From positions 10,788,001 to 10,852,000 of the forward strand of contig NC_090131.1 in the NCBI RefSeq assembly GCF_040581485.1: a stretch of DNA of 64,000 nt. The letters run 5' to 3'. Of the stretch, positions 12,621 through 22,899 are shown piece by piece. The notes under the pieces are model-generated. The model did not search any database and was not told the origin of the DNA. It worked only from the letters and a program-made list of their open reading frames with translations. Position 1 is the first letter of the stretch, and each line of letters starts with the position of its first letter. This DNA is from Linepithema humile (taxonomy: Eukaryota; Arthropoda; Insecta; Hymenoptera; Formicidae). The translations under genes were made by a program, and so were the position numbers.

Positions 12621-13010
12621 GGAGAAAATTGTTGCACATTATTGCGTTATGAATTTTCGAACACTAGACATCCAAACTTTTAAAATGGTTTTTAAAAAAT
12701 CCTGCTAGCTGTATTACGTGCCGAGATATTCAATTTTGAACCAGACCGAATTGCAAGAATAAGAATTCCGTGGTCATCAGCTCCGCGGTATTTTAAAACT
12801 CCAAACTCTTCTTACGGTTGTAAGTGTCAATTCTGCTTTTAGCGTTACCCAGGATCAACGGCGTGGACGTGGCAGAAATCTGATCCCGTGTGTGTGTGTG
12901 TGTGCGTGCACCACTGGGATAAGGACCTCATGGCTCGTCAGGTCCACGATATTTAACGACTCCAAACCCTCCCGGTGGTGCGTGTACAATTGCGTGTGCG
13001 CGCGCGTATA

Positions 13011-13280
13011 TTAATAATGGGTATGACCTCCTCGTGCGCGTATTACCTCATTCATGCGACGAGGTATACTCCTTATTAATGTTCTAATTTCAGACTGCGT
13101 AATGTCATTCCACTCTATTTCAAGAACTCTTCGAAGTTCTGGCAATGACTGAGGAGCAGGTATATGATTTCGTACTTTTCTGTTAATATTGTCCCATAGG
13201 TGTTCAATGGGATTTAAATCTGGACTCATTGCTGGCCATTCGAGTCGATTTATGCCAACTTCATCGCAGAAATCAAGCAC
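13011..13280 (-). pseudogene. Tc1 transposase C-terminal fragment
   Basis: 89 codons ending in a normal stop. MSPDLNPIEHLWD carries the third catalytic acidic residue of Tc1-type DD34E transposases (DDE_3), and the tail RRMNEVIRARGGHTHY is typical of that family. The helix-turn-helix half and the first two catalytic residues are absent, so the element cannot move by itself. Confidence 0.85.
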
Positions 13281-13374
13281 TTTTCTCGCAATGTGCGGTC
13301 GAGCATAAACAAAAAGTCAGGGCGGAGAAATCACAAAAGATCTGCAGACATCTCTTTCGGATGCAAAACAATTG

Positions 13375-13713
13375 ATTGAAAAATAATGGTTCGAGTTTGC
13401 GACGGTGCACGGTATAAACAAAAAATTGTAGCTTATTGGGATCAAAAGCGTACGAAAGTACAGAGTTTCCTCTTTAAAATGCTTTTTTATGCATCTCGAT
13501 ACGATGATTTTTCGCTGAGAGATTCGCATTTGAAGTAAGAATCTGCCTTTTTCTTCAAATGCGAATCTCTCGGCGAAAAATCATCGTATCGAGATGCATA
13601 AAAAAGCATTTTAAAGAGGAGACTCTGTACTTTCGTACGCTTTTGATCCCAATAAGCTACAATTTTTTGTTTATACCGTGCACCGTCGCAAACTCGAACC
13701 ATTATTTTTCAAT
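13375..13713. repeat. Right internal hairpin of the Tc1-like element
   Basis: Same motif as 12213-12620: arms of about 160 bp around a short spacer near 13545. Confidence 0.8.
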
Positions 13714-14164
13714 TTTGCATGCTCGCGCTTTGTCATCCGCCATTTTCAATAAATTTATTTTGCAACATTGAAATAAATTGATTCTTAAAGTAGAGATTTT
13801 TAGCTTCATTTCCATATTTTATAGAACTTTCTATCTTTATTATTTACGAAGTTATCGTCAGTTGAAATTTGATGAATTTTTCCCACATTTTCAGTGTACC
13901 GCTTTTTTTTCGGGTGAGTGTAGTAATAAAACGGTAAACAGTAAATTATTAATTTTATTTTGTCATTTTATTGCACTTCCATTGTTTATTACATATTTGT
14001 TAATAATATATGTATTTATATATAATACTGATACAAAAAAAATTACTCTTTTATTAATTAAATTATTTGCTGCATTAAACTTTGTCATAACATATAACTT
14101 TTGAAACAAAAAATATAATTATATAATAAAATTAAGTAAATAAAATAACAAAAATAATGCAACG

Positions 14165-14308
14165 TAATAACGTATATCTTTTATATATTAATCAGACTTA
14201 ATTGGCAAACAAACTTAATAGTTAAAACGTATATCTTTCATATATTTATCAGACTTAATAGTTAAAATGTATATCTTTCATATATTAATCAGACTTAATA
14301 GTTAAAAC
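14165..14308. repeat. Minisatellite, about 50-bp unit, three copies
   Basis: The phrase GTATATCTTTCATATATT-ATCAGACTTAATAGTTAAAA recurs with small changes. Confidence 0.75.
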
Positions 14309-14328
14309 TTATTATGTATGTTTTCCAG

Positions 14329-14448
14329 CAAAGGACACAAGTTAACACAAATCGACCCAAGTATCACCCTATCTTTGTTCGATATTCAATGAGCAACAGA
14401 GAGAATAATACTTTTGTGTCGCTTGTGTCTCTTGGTGGAAAACTACCT
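14329..14448. mobile_element. Short inverted-repeat MITE candidate
   Basis: The ends pair imperfectly: GTTTTCCAGCAAAGGACACA on the left against the complement of a right end finishing GGTGGAAAAC. It lies just 3' of the SANT A gene. The target duplication is unclear. Confidence 0.45.
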
Positions 14449-14457
14449 ATATAAAGT

Positions 14458-15290
14458 TTATTCCTGCTCATCATCTTCCTGCTGATCATCAAAGATATAA
14501 TGTTCTCCCCTAAAATTAAAAAAAAGTTTTAAAATAATAATTTTTTTAACTGAAAGGCAAGTCAGTTCTTACATTTCTTTCTGAGCACGGAATTTTGCTA
14601 ATTTGACTCTTTCTTGCAATTCTTTTTTTTCTAAAGACAACTTTTCAATTGTAATTTGATTGATAAACTCTTCTCTTTTCTTTTTAAGCTTGCATATTTC
14701 GATTTCATGATTAATTTTTATGTTTGCCAATTCTATTTCTTTTTCGCATATTAATGTCGTTCTTTCAATTTTTTGCTTCTTTGAATTGGGACATGGTATG
14801 ACTTTTATACGTTTGTTTTTTTTTTAATCTAAAATTGTATTTTCTTTTTCGACAATATATATATCTAAAATATGATTTTTAGTATGTTATAAATATGAAC
14901 AACTTTTAATTATAAATATTTGATATTGTCTTACCAGATTCATTACTGGACCATTTTTCTGTAGATACTGCATCATTTGATGCACATTCAATTTCCATAT
15001 TGTCATTTACTTCTTCACTTACTAAAATAAAAAATATAAAATTAATAATAATTATTTTATTTATATATTTGTTAAAAAGAATGTTATTAGTTTAAATTAA
15101 TTATTTGACTTACTAATGTCAGATTCTGGTTTATTAGATGTAGTTAATAATTTTTGTTGTGTTTCCCTGTGCTCTCTATTAGTAATGTGATCAATTTTAT
15201 TCAAAGAATTCTGCTGAATAGCTTTCAAAACTTCTCTTTATCGATCTATAATAATCAATTCAATCGTTTTTTGTCAAATATAATTTTTTT

Positions 15291-15341
<51 letters not shown>

Positions 15342-15836
15342 CATTTAAGGATAGTTTATATATAAATACCTTCAGACTCCTGTATAGAAAAGTTACTCGA
15401 AGAAATAGTTGGTGCTGTTGTCATTAAATCGGGAACAATGTCTAAAACATTTATATCAACTTCATCAAATTTTTTTTCTGGTCCTCCTCCTGTGAGAAAC
15501 CTTGATTGTCTTTCAGCTGTTAATATGTTTTTGTTTTGTTGTTTTATATTATACCAATACTTTTTCAATTGTTGTACGTCTCTCTATAATATAAAATATT
15601 TTGTCTATATTAAAAAGAATTTATAAAATTGATGTTAAAATAATAAAATAAATTTAATACTTTAGTAGAAATTAAGGAAGAGTTATTATATTCTTCCTGA
15701 ATAATCGACCAAGCCTCTGATTTCTGTTTTAATGTGGAAGAATTGGTACCTTTTGATTCAATGACAAGTTTGTATTTTTTAGTATCTCAAGAAATACTTG
15801 TTTTTCCAACTCGGAATATACAGATCTTTTGGACAT
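14458..15836 (-). pseudogene. Harbinger A SANT/Myb-like partner protein gene, one frameshift
   Basis: Harbinger elements encode a Myb/SANT-like protein that brings transposase to the termini. Read on the - strand the exons are about 15836-15664, 15580-15371, a piece ending 15110, 15021-14936, 14828-14573 and 14509-14458, with GT-AG sites. Exon 1 resembles SANT B and holds a tryptophan-containing Myb-like helix region (SEAWSIIQEEYNNSS). Exon 2 carries the shared TGGGPE motif. The penultimate exon is a Lys/Glu-rich coiled coil, and the protein ends EDDEQE. One base appears missing near 15790. That is the only break I see. A (TA)n tract lies beside exon 3. Confidence 0.7.
15290..15335. repeat. 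(TA)n microsatellite
   Basis: About 46 bases of nearly perfect TA repeats in an intron of the SANT A gene. Confidence 0.9.
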
Positions 15837-16252
15837 TGTCTACCTAAAAAAATTTTTTTTTAATAATTAAAAAACGCAAAGAATTTTTGGCTACGTTACA
15901 ATAATATAGATAAAGTTAAGTTTTTTCCGTTTAAATAAATTTAAGTAAATAGCGTATAATAGTAATATTACATAATAACCTTATAATTTTCATCAATTTT
16001 TACTCTATTTTTGATTTAGCTAATAAATTTACCTTTTATTAGAATCTGGACAATGCACTTTTGTCAACTCACTGAAATACACGTTTCTTTATTTACGTAT
16101 TTATTTTCTTGTAGATCTTTAATGTCATTGGTCAAATTTTTCAGAATCCCGAACATTTCCGAAGTCATATGCTTAAGCATGAACTTAATCAAGACGATCT
16201 TAAGCTCGAACTCGTGTTCTCAAGATTTATCTATGCATCTGAAGCTATTTTA

Positions 16253-17191
16253 AAGCCTTGTGTCCACGATGCTAGAACTCGATCCGAGATCTCGGTCCGA
16301 GTCCTCGAACAATAATATTTATACTTGGCTGAATATAGTTAGCGTTGTAATCGAGTTACGATTCTTTACGATGATTTTCTGATCTATGTTATAGAAAACT
16401 CATATCTTCAAACAACCACCAAGTTGGTTTATAGATATCATCAAGTGATGCACCGCTTGATTTCGAATGTTTTATTTTATTTAGATGGTCCAGATATTGT
16501 GATCTTAAATTATTAATTTTTTTTTTTTGCAATTTTAGTTGTTAGTGGTTGTCCTGTTAATTCTTTGTACTGATTACAGATTATCTGTAAAGCTTGATCT
16601 CGTTTTATACGATTATGATAATCAACACTTTTTGTAACATATAAACAAGGATGTTGTTGATATAACATTAATAAAATTTTAACATTTTCCTTATTATCCA
16701 TTTTTTATTATAAAAGAAGTTTTTACTGAAAATCAATTTTATATATTATTATACTTTTCTTGAAAAATAATATGTATGTATAGGTTATAATATATTTTTA
16801 ATGTCTAATTTAATCTGTATTAAAACTAATAATAACTACTTATGTAAATCTTATTAATTATTAATTTTATTAATTTATTTTATTTAAGAATTATATTTCT
16901 CTTATTTTTTCAATTCTATAATTACTTACTAAAATATTATTTATATTGTTCACAGTATCTCGTATCACTATAAGTATCTTATATTTTGTCTTGACAGATA
17001 GTAAAAGAAACTAGTAAAATCTAATAACTTGCAATAACTCGTACCGAAAAATGGGACGCAACGCATTTTTTCGTTTAAGCTTCTTATTCGAGTTTTGCAT
17101 CTAAATTCAGTGTGTACATGATCCGAGTTCTAGTAACTTTCCCTCAGTCCGAGATCTCGGACCGAGTTTTAGTATCGTGGACACAAGGCTT
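16253..17191 (-). mobile_element. Small DNA transposon carrying only a MADF domain
   Basis: Inverted termini AAGCCTTGTGTCCACGAT (16253) and its near complement (ends 17191) are flanked by TA on both sides (16251-16252; 17192-17193). Next inside is a shared palindromic block around CCGAGATCTCGG at both ends (about 16281 and 17151). At 939 bp with no transposase it is non-autonomous. Assignment to Harbinger/ISL2EU or another superfamily is open, because the duplication looks like 2 bp. Confidence 0.75.
16395..16701 (-). pseudogene. MADF-domain protein, frameshifted
   Basis: From ATG 16701 the frame reads a MADF (Myb/SANT-like in Adf1) N-terminal half with QHPCLYV and the typical NRIKRDQALQIICNQY. 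After residue 62 the frame stops, but the C-terminal MADF part (ending in a W-W-F-E-M-FL pattern) continues in another frame to about 16395, so one frameshift lies near 16505. The family binds DNA. Here it may have served transposition in trans. Confidence 0.7.
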
Positions 17192-17193
17192 TA

Positions 17194-17235
17194 GACGATC
17201 TCAGATCTTAAGACTGCCTTGGTAAAGAGTGTGCT
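17194..17235. other. Right subterminal stretch of Harbinger A
   Basis: Lies between the MADF element and Harbinger B. With 21515-21548 it restores the right end of A. Confidence 0.6.
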
Positions 17236-17898
17236 TAAAGCCGGTATTCATAGTCAAAGCTCAAGATAATGCTTAAGACTGTCTTATTAAAGATTATCTT
17301 ATTTAATTAAGATCACCTCAAAAATGATATAATTCATAGTCGCGATGTAAGGTGATCTTTGTCGAGAAATTTTTATTTAAGTAATTCTTATTTGATATAA
17401 GATTATCTGTACGAAGATGGACTTAAGGCAATGCTTATTTATGACTCGGATGTTTCCGTAATATTTCCATTGGACTTACCAATAGAAATGTCGCATTTGA
17501 GATTCAATTTTCTGAAGTTATACCATCTAGTTTTATATTAGCCATGACTCAAATTTCAGTGTTTCACAAATTAAATAATAGTGTCAGGGAGATAATTTTA
17601 TCTAAATCAATCTAAATCAAATAGTGAGAAAAGAAAATTGTAGCTAACAAAATGTAAGTAAAGTATATTTATATAAAAATCAAAACAATTAAATAAAACG
17701 CAAACAATTAAAAGTTAAAATACGAGTCTATTAACTTTTAATAACCATATCAAACTTCTCTGGATTTAGAACATGGTTTGAGTTTTATTTAATTATTGTG
17801 ACTTTGAATTATTAACAGCCTTGGAATATATTTTATTCTTAATTTAAAAATTATTTATTTAAAGTTTTTTGTAATTAAACCATTATTTTATTTACAGA

Positions 17899-19104
17899 AT
17901 GTCGTGCAAAGAAAAAACTCTTAAAAGGGGTAAACATTACACAACTATGGAGAGAAAAGTATTTCTGCAAATTCTACAAGAATATAAACACATAATTGAA
18001 ATAAAAAAAAGCGACAGTTCTACATTGAAAGACAAAGAATGTGCCTGGAGCGAAATTTGTAATAAATACAATCAATCAACTTTAATTTGTGAAGAGGTAA
18101 AAACTACAACTAATAGTGCATCAACATGTAATAATATAAAATATTTTAATTTTAGAGAACAGTACAACAGTTGAAAAAGTTATGGACAAATCTAAAACAA
18201 AGCCAAAGAGAAGCGTTAACGAAAGAAAAACAAGCCCGTATGACAACTGGTGGAGGACCGGAAGAGGCAGAAGCAACCATTGACCCTGATATTCTTAATC
18301 TTGCGCCTGATCTCATGAAGACAGCTCCAGTGTTCTTTACATCCAACATGACAGAGACAGAAATTAATGGTATGTACGAAACTTTTGAATTAACATTAAA
18401 ATTATTAAAAATATAATTCTATCTTTTCAATTCTAATAACTTTTATTTTTTCTATACATTTTAGATAAGCGTGATGTTACATTTGATGCCATATCTACTC
18501 AAAATTTAGAAATATTTGATATTGATAATGAATGTTCCATAAGTATACAAGACGAAAATGGTTCTATAAAGATACAAGATGAATCTTTTATAAATATAAA
18601 TGACAAAAATAATAAATCTACAAATGAAGAAATTAATACTTTGCAAGGTATTTATGTTATATATTTGCACATTAACATTTGTATGTAAGTTATGTAGAAA
18701 AAGTATTTTATTTTTTTACAGATACATTTGTTATAGCAAAAAAGAATAAGAAAGAATCTACGACTTTATGTGATTTTTCGGAAGAGTCATCAAGTCATCA
18801 AGTATTAAAAAGAAAAATTGACAACACAAAACGAAAGAGCAGAGAAACAACAGAATTACTAGACACAGAGGAAAAATTAAAGATACAGCGTATACAATAG
18901 GTAATGAGTCAAGAAGCTGTATTAGCACGTATTAGACAAACTCATGAAGAAAACATATCTAAAATGAAAGAAGAACATTTGAAAGAAATGAATTGCATGC
19001 AGTTACAACATTTAAAAGAAATACAAACAATAGAAATACAAATTAGTAGAGCAAAACTTAGGATCACAGAATGTTCATTCGAAGATAAAGAAAATATTAA
19101 TTGA
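17899..19104 (+). pseudogene. Harbinger B SANT/Myb-like partner gene, one in-frame stop
   Basis: Exons 17899-18096, 18156-18369, 18465-18647 and 18722-19104 join in frame (325 codons) with good GT-AG sites. Exon 1 is a Myb/SANT-like trihelix (TTMERKVFLQILQEY, CAWSEICNKYN). Exon 2 carries TGGGPEEAEAT, shared with SANT A. Exons 3-4 are acidic, then basic, then coiled coil. The only lesion is TAG at 18898-18900, after RIQ in the coiled coil; reading resumes in frame for 67 codons to TGA. A truncated protein of about 258 aa would still hold the DNA-binding part. The partner role is from knowledge of the family. Confidence 0.75.
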
Positions 19105-19587
19105 TACGTATAATAAACGTTTTCTTTATTTTCTAATATTTATTTTATTAGATAAAAGTTTAAATAAGTTATATAAAATATAAGTTTACACATATGCAAT
19201 GTTTTCAATACGATTGCAATATTTTAAGAAAATTTTTAAATATATAGATATATTTAGTTCAAAGATATCGTCTTGCCAAAGATGTATGTGATAAAAGATG
19301 TTTGTGTTAGTTGAAAGATATGTTTTTATATTGCCAAAGATATTTATAATAAGATTTTATTTTAATAAACAATGTTTATAACAAAAAATGTTAAAAATAT
19401 TTTATGCTCAATATTATATATTATGTTTATTACGTTATGTGCTGTACATTTTTGAAGTACAAAATACAATTTGGAACAAAATAAAAATATGTCTAAGAAA
19501 TATATGTTATATATGATTAATATACCTATACACTAATAATAATATACATAATAATGGGATATACTTAAAATGTATTTAAAGGAAATT

Positions 19588-21166
19588 TTATCTAAATAGT
19601 CGTTCGATAAGAGCATTTCTTACGAGAAAGCCATCTCCAGGCTGCCAGTGAGGCTGGATCTCTGAAACTTCGTTATTTGCATTTTCTAATTCTTCATCAT
19701 CATCATCATCGTCTAATTTATCATTAAAAATTAATGATAAATTATGAAGAACAGCACATGCCACAATGATTGTTGTAGACGTAGACAATTTTGTAGTAAG
19801 CCCTTTTGACAAACAAGGAAATCTACGTTTCCATATACCAAACGTTCTTTCTACAATTATTCTTGTTCTCCTATGAATTATATTATATCTAAAATAAAAA
19901 ATATATTATTAAAAATTATATTACAACTATTTAAAAATTTTTAAATTATAGTTTTAATTAAATTAAATTCTAGTTATTAAATATGCATGCAATCAACCTT
20001 TCTTCTTCATCTGTTGTAGGATTACTAATTGGCGTAAGTAAGAAAGGCAATGCGGGATATCCAGCATCTCCAACAAGCATTCCATCCAATTGACCTTGTC
20101 TATATCGCATATATATGCGAGAATTTTGAAAGATTCGACTATCATGCTGGCTACCCGGCCACTCTGGAACAATATCTAAAATTTCCGTGCGAGGTCCGAC
20201 AATAATCTGCAAAGAAAAAAAATGAGATAAAAATTAGAGTTTTTGTTTTATATATATTTATTTAATTCTCTATAACGCCGTATAATCTTGAAGTCACATA
20301 CTTATATATCTGTATTTTTTAAATATTATTTTAATTTTCCGCAAACAATTTAGCATCTTAGATAACATATTATTGTTGTACTACTCCTTTATAAGATTAA
20401 TATTAAGTTACTCAAACGGGTATATGTACCTGAACATTTAAAGAAAAGTATCCTTTCCTATTTCTAAAAATTTCGTCAATATTTTGAAGTCTTGTGCGCA
20501 CTAGACGAATATGTGTGCAATCTATTGCACCATCAATACTAGGAAGGCCTATGCCTCCATTACCACGTCCAAGTTCTTTAAATAATCGTTTATTCTCAAA
20601 ATACGATTCTTCTGATGATGGCATTTTTATATATCGGTTGATATAGCTGGCTAATAAAATGGACACTTTAAATACAATTCGTGACATTGTTGGTTGTGAT
20701 ATTGTTATTATATCCCCTAAAACAAGCTGCAAAAGATAAATATATATATATATATAAAATCTTATATAATATATATTAAATTTTGTAATAATTTAATGTT
20801 ATATTGCATATTAGTGTGTATATATATGTAATTTTTACTATACATATATATGTGATTACGTACCTGAAAACTTGCTGTTGAATAAAATCGCAAACATATT
20901 AATAATTGTATAATAGGAGATATTGGCAAACCTCGATTGTTTATTTTGGCAAGTCCTTGCTCTATTAAAGGAAAAATCCCAAACAACACGGAATTTTTGG
21001 AAAACCGAAATCTTCTTTTAAATTCTATTTCACTATAAAATTCAAAAGGATTTTGAAAATCACGAAGATAACGTTTAGGAGCACGCCTTATCGCATCTTC
21101 TACTCCTTCTTCGTCACTAGAAAAATTTATATGGAAATCCAAATTTCTTGGATCCTCTAAATTCAT
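19588..21166 (-). CDS. Harbinger B transposase (HARBI1-like DDE), four exons, apparently complete
   Basis: Exons 21166-20864, 20726-20430, 20206-19998 and 19888-19588 join in frame to 369 aa. Start ATG 21166 (MNLEDPRN) fits element A best; an in-frame ATG at 21190 adds 8 residues. Catalytic residues lie in DGAIDCTHI, VGDAGYP and IVERTFG, the same exons as in A. An acidic DDDDDDEE tract lies near the C-terminus. No stop, frameshift or lost splice site is seen, so the gene could be functional. It is clearly diverged from A, so A and B are separate families, not one recent duplication. Confidence 0.9.
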
Positions 21167-21551
21167 TTTAAAACCAAAAGATACAACCAAAATGCAATAA
21201 TATGTTGCTCAAGAGGTCCTCGGACATCTCTTGGTAAAGATCGTCTTATTTGTCAGTGTGTACGTGAAATGACGTGAAATAAGATGGTCTTTAATAACTA
21301 TGAATTCATGATTAATAAGATAGTCTTAATCCCATGCTTAAATGGATTTATGAATCACGTTAAGACGTTTTCAAATAAGATTATCTTGAATAAGATGCTC
21401 CTTTAAGAATTTGCTCAAAACCCGCCTTTCTTTTGACTATGAATCTAAAGACCACCTTAAGACCGAACTTAAGGTGGTCTTATAAATAAGTTCGGACTAT
21501 GAATACGGGCCTAAGACATATTTCGAGCAACGTCTATGAATTCCGCCCTAA

Positions 21552-22271
21552 GTGTTAATTGTATTATTAGTTATAAAATATTAATTATATTATAGCTATA
21601 AGAATACTGCATAACTGAACAATGCATTGAACAAATAAGCGAAGAGATAAGAATAACATAAGCAAAGGCAGATGAAATAATTTCACGGGAGATTAAAAGG
21701 CAACAACGGAAGCAAGTCGGCTTCGTTCAAAAAGGTTACCAGACACCCATCTTATCCGTCGGCTATCTTCTATAAACGAAAACGAGCTGCATATCAACTT
21801 CCAGCCAAACGATATTCCAACGTATCAAGAAGCCGATGTGACGATTAAAAATCTATGCGATACTCTCGAGAGCCTACTCCCCACCACAAGAGGACCAACG
21901 TACATTATCGCTCGTGAGACAGTTCTCTTCCAGCAGACTCACTGTTAGGTCAGATTAAGTTCTATATACTATTTTTCTCTGCATTGTCCAGTTGAAAACA
22001 CTGAGTTATTTGATTCATATTTAGCAGTGTAATATCTGCATTATTAAGACGTATCTATAAGGCTTTGCTTCTAATTAAAATTAGGTAAGCTAATTTAATC
22101 TATTTTTATTTGATTTTATTCATATCCTTTCATACGATGGATCATTACCTCCTGTATCCCTAGTAAACCCGGTGAACGCAGGGTGACTAAAAAATAAGGA
22201 GGCATTTCAAATTTCGCGCTAATAGTCGATATTACAGAATTCTCTACACACGTCTAGTGACCAGACGTAAC
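21552..22271 (+). repeat. 3' LTR, right piece
   Basis: Continues the LTR after the duplicated TAA (21549-21551) and ends in the same 59 bases as the 5' LTR. A possible TATA-like stretch lies near 21963. The following 300 bases (22272 on) are the former insertion flank. Confidence 0.8.
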
Positions 22272-22276
22272 AATCA

Positions 22277-22508
22277 TTGAGTTCTATAACATACTGGAGC
22301 GAGCCTTTCAGGAGTGGGGATGTCTCCATCGGTTGAAAAAGACAGATAGATTTACGTGAGGCTAGTCTTCCTTGTCCAGCGTATGTTTTCAGCATAACGT
22401 AAAAAGAGACAGAAATTCTCACATTGCTATATATGTCCTTTTCTAAATCGCGGACGCAGTTTTCTTTGTTCGGGATAGGAAGGCTCGCTCCAGTATGTTA
22501 TAGAACTT
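22277..22508. repeat. Inverted repeat flanking the LTR end
   Basis: A 27-base segment near 22278-22304 (GTTCTATAACATACTGGAGC) recurs inverted near 22480-22507. The 170-base spacer has no clear gene. Confidence 0.6.
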
Positions 22509-22555
22509 AATGGTAACAATAGATCCATAATATTTCCGTTTTTTTTTATTAAAAC

Positions 22556-22652
22556 TGCTATGGTAAAACGGCTGATTGGTGCATGTCCGTGCTAGATCCA
22601 TAATTGTGGATCTAGCACAGACATGCACCAATCGGCCATTTTATCATAGCGA
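22556..22652. repeat. Near-perfect 97-bp hairpin
   Basis: Arms of about 45 bases, with GCATGTCCGTGCTAGATCCA pairing to TGGATCTAGCACAGACATGC, around the centre at 22605. Confidence 0.85.
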
Positions 22653-22749
22653 AAAGTGGATCTAGCCATGTAGTTCCGCCGGCTCAAAAAATGGATCCAG
22701 TTAGCGCTACTGTACGGCCTAGAGAAAGCGTTGTACGAAAAACGACGGC

Positions 22750-22895
22750 ATGGCCCAAGATCTATAGAGAGAAGGTTACCTCACGCGCAAAGAGGGACGC
22801 GCGGCAAGAGGGGCACATGCTGAGCGGGGTGAGCGGCAAGAGGGGCAATGATGATCTCATCGTCGAACAGTAGCTGTCTCTCTCGCACGCTTTAG
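22750..22895. repeat. Repeat shared inverted with 59110-59270
   Basis: The same phrases (AGAGAAGGTTACCTC, GGCAAGAGGGGCAATGATGA, GATCTCATCG) occur here and, reverse-complemented, at 59110-59270. It looks like a dispersed repeat; the small reading frame over it is not convincing. Confidence 0.6.
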
Positions 22896-22899
22896 TGTT

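Larger units (their letters stand above)
12042..13920 (-). mobile_element. Tc1-like element with 388-bp inverted repeats that are themselves palindromes
   Basis: Termini CACTCACCCGAAAAAAAAGC (12042) and the reverse complement ending at 13920 are flanked by TA at 12040-12041 and 13921-13922. The arms (12042-12429 and 13533-13920) are near-identical inverted copies. The middle (12640-13330) holds a CA/TG microsatellite (about 12890) and a transposase remnant. It lies between the transposase and SANT genes of Harbinger A. Confidence 0.85.
17239..21511 (-). mobile_element. PIF/Harbinger element B, complete, inserted in A
   Basis: Inverted ends AGCCGGTATTCATAGTC (17239) and GACTATGAATACGGGCC (ends 21511) are flanked by TAA at 17236-17238 and 21512-21514. 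At 4,273 bp it encodes a SANT protein (+) and a transposase (-) in convergent order. Subterminal CTTAAG and GATCTT motifs are repeated at 17250-17420 and 21230-21490. 17420-17898 and 19105-19587 are AT-rich with no further gene. Confidence 0.9.
7796..21548 (+). mobile_element. PIF/Harbinger element A (autonomous type), swollen by nested insertions
   Basis: Terminal inverted repeats GGGCGGAATTCATAG (7796) and CTATGAATTCCGCCC (ends 21548) are flanked by TAA at 7793-7795 and 21549-21551. A 3-bp TWA duplication is the PIF/Harbinger hallmark. Both subterminal regions carry many copies of CTTAAG-like motifs (7810-8040; 16160-16220), plausible transposase sites. It encodes a transposase (+) and a SANT-type protein (-). 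Without the nested elements it would be about 6.7 kb. Confidence 0.9.
1..22271 (+). mobile_element. Ty3/gypsy LTR retroelement with env, 3' LTR split by nested transposons
   Basis: The order LTR end, PBS, gag, protease, RT, RNase H, integrase, env, polypurine tract, LTR is readable on the + strand. The last 59 bases of the 5' LTR recur at 22213-22271 with one visible difference. The 3' LTR starts at 7687, stops at the Harbinger A target site (7795) and resumes at 21552, giving an LTR of about 830 bp. The 5' LTR begins outside the window, so its target duplication cannot be checked. RT motif YLDD and integrase after RNase H place it in Ty3/gypsy rather than BEL or copia. Confidence 0.9.

Noticed and set aside
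12260..12708. Several similar 70-90 codon frames repeated on both strands (also 13317-13771)
   Set aside because: Copies of one palindrome, not a gene family.
15154..15336. 60-codon frame ending in Tyr-Ile repeats
   Set aside because: Runs into the (TA)n tract and is antisense to the SANT A gene.
22691..22873. 60-codon frame
   Set aside because: Covers a dispersed repeat also found inverted at 59 kb.
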